A stretch of 64,000 nucleotides of DNA, from positions 19,214 to 83,213 of the forward strand of contig JBBQCD010000013.1 in NCBI GenBank assembly GCA_038318385.1, given 5' to 3'. The notes beneath the pieces were generated by a model. The model was not told where the DNA came from, searched no databases, and saw nothing but the letters and a program-made list of their open reading frames with translations. Origin of the DNA: Schlegelella_A sp038318385 (GTDB lineage Bacteria; Pseudomonadota; Gammaproteobacteria; Burkholderiales; Burkholderiaceae_C). The position numbers and the translations under genes were made by a program. Below are positions 63,023 to 64,000 of this stretch, piece by piece (position 1 is the first letter of the stretch; every line of letters starts with the position of its first letter).

Positions 63023-64000
63023 TCAGCTGCTCTTGCGCACCCGGAGATACCACTCGCAAAGGAGTCGCACCTGCTTGGCCGTGTAGCCCTTCTCGACCAT
63101 CCGGTTGACGAAGTTCTCGTGCTTCTTGGCCTCGTCGGCGCTGGCCTTGGCGTTGAAGCTGATCACCGGCAGGAGCTCCTCGGTGTTCGAGAACATCTTC
63201 TTCTCGATCACCGTGCGCAGCTTCTCGTAGCTCGTCCACAGCGGATTCTTGCCAGCGTTGTTGGCACGCGCCCGGAGCACGAAGTTGACGATCTCGTTGC
63301 GGAAGTCCTTCGGGTTGGAGATCCCTGCGGGCTTCTCGATCTTCTCCAGCTCGGCATTGAGCGAGGACCGGTCGAAGACTTCGCCGGTGTCGGTGTCGCG
63401 GTACTCCTGATCCTGGATCCAGTAGTCGGCGTAGGTCACGTAGCGATCGAAGATGTTCTGGCCGTACTCGCTGTAGCTCTCGAGGTAGGCGGTCTGGATC
63501 TCCTTGCCGATGAATTCCGCGTAGCGCGCCGACAGATGCTCCTTGATGAAGCCGAGGTACTTCTGCTCGAGTTCACCGGGGAACTGCTCGCGCTCGATCT
63601 GTTGCTCCAGCACGTACATCAGGTGCACCGGATTGGCGGCGACCTCGGCAGGATCGAAGTTGAAGACCTTCGACAGGATCTTGAAGGCGAAGCGTGTCGA
63701 GACCCCGCTCATGCCCTCGTCGACGCCGGCGTAGTCGCGGTACTCCTGGTAGCTCTTGGCGCGGGGATCGGTGTCCTTGAGGTTGTCGCCGTCGTAGATC
63801 AGCATCTTCGAGTAGAGCGACGAGTTCTCCGGCTCCTTCAAGCGCGTCAGCATGGCGAACTGCGACATCATCTTCAAGGTCCCCGGAGCGCACTTGGCCT
63901 GCGAGAGGGACGAATTGCGCAGCAGCTTTTCGTAGATCTTGATCTCTTCGGAGACGCGCAGGCAGTACGGCACCTTGACGATGTAGATCCGGTCGAGGAA
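63023..64000 (-). CDS. prkA: PrkA (YeaG) serine protein kinase, C-terminal part
   Basis: The frame is open to the window's right edge and ends at 63023, giving 325 residues of a protein normally about 640 long. It begins FLDRIYIVKVPYCLRVSEE and has LKEPENSSLYSKMLIYDGD, YAGVDEGMSGVSTRFAFKIL and DYWIQDQEYRDTDTGE, all PrkA C-terminal blocks. The AAA+ domain with Walker motifs must lie outside the window. It is the first gene of the prkA-yeaH-spoVR stress operon. Confidence 0.95.
   Translation of the reverse strand, partial: FLDRIYIVKVPYCLRVSEEIKIYEKLLRNSSLSQAKCAPGTLKMMSQFAMLTRLKEPENSSLYSKMLIYDGDNLKDTDPRAKSYQEYRDYAGVDEGMSGVSTRFAFKILSKVFNFDPAEVAANPVHLMYVLEQQIEREQFPGELEQKYLGFIKEHLSARYAEFIGKEIQTAYLESYSEYGQNIFDRYVTYADYWIQDQEYRDTDTGEVFDRSSLNAELEKIEKPAGISNPKDFRNEIVNFVLRARANNAGKNPLWTSYEKLRTVIEKKMFSNTEELLPVISFNAKASADEAKKHENFVNRMVEKGYTAKQVRLLCEWYLRVRKSS

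Overview
The window is GC-rich, densely coded chromosomal DNA. Its gene content suggests a free-living betaproteobacterium, most likely in the Burkholderiales: recG next to an OxyR-type regulator, pilT/pilU beside yggS-proC, a yraN/rsmI locus, a diaA-BON lipoprotein pair, rlmJ, several ABC transporters and TACAAT-like -10 boxes. This placement is inference from gene order and composition. I see no rRNA, tRNA, CRISPR array, phage gene or transposase.

Layout. 0-5.3 kb: the tail of a MOSC protein, an Old Yellow Enzyme, rlmJ, a class III CoA-transferase, a YihY membrane protein and a CBS protein. 5.4-12 kb: a leftward catabolic and transport block with a [2Fe-2S] ferredoxin, a ferredoxin reductase, an aldehyde dehydrogenase and livHMGF, but no substrate-binding protein or oxygenase. 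12-25 kb: tgt and queA separated by an outward-facing phosphoesterase gene, then recG, an oxyR broken by an in-frame TAG, dps, prfC, a PhnD-like protein, ubiA and an EEP-family protein. 25-37 kb: LysR/MBL, SDR/hydrolase, gdh/nickel permease, yggS-proC, pilT-pilU, a beta-hydroxyacid dehydrogenase, and BON lipoprotein/diaA.

38.1-51.8 kb is the most distinctive part. It is a leftward nitrogen-scavenging island lying between yraN and diaA, genes that normally adjoin. One operon carries allophanate hydrolase (atzF) with a nitrate/taurine-type ABC transporter, followed by an HpxZ/AtzH-like protein and an FCD-type GntR regulator. The second carries a BMP-type ABC importer, formamidase, a strong biuret hydrolase candidate and a second isochorismatase-like hydrolase. 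Together they could import a ureide, convert it through biuret and allophanate to ammonia and CO2, and assimilate the ammonia. Both operons have sigma-54-type -24/-12 elements and the same GGTATACC palindrome near the expected transcription start, which suggests joint control by nitrogen status and the local GntR protein.

52-64 kb: yraN/rsmI, a small exported protein, tldD, an FAH-fold protein with an export signal, aroG preceded by a textbook attenuator whose 25-residue leader peptide is loaded with Phe, Tyr and Trp, a cobalamin adenosyltransferase, a GlcD-like flavoprotein, and the conserved prkA-yeaH-spoVR stress operon running off the right edge. Three successive convergent junctions in this part each carry a different 7-8 bp tandem repeat.
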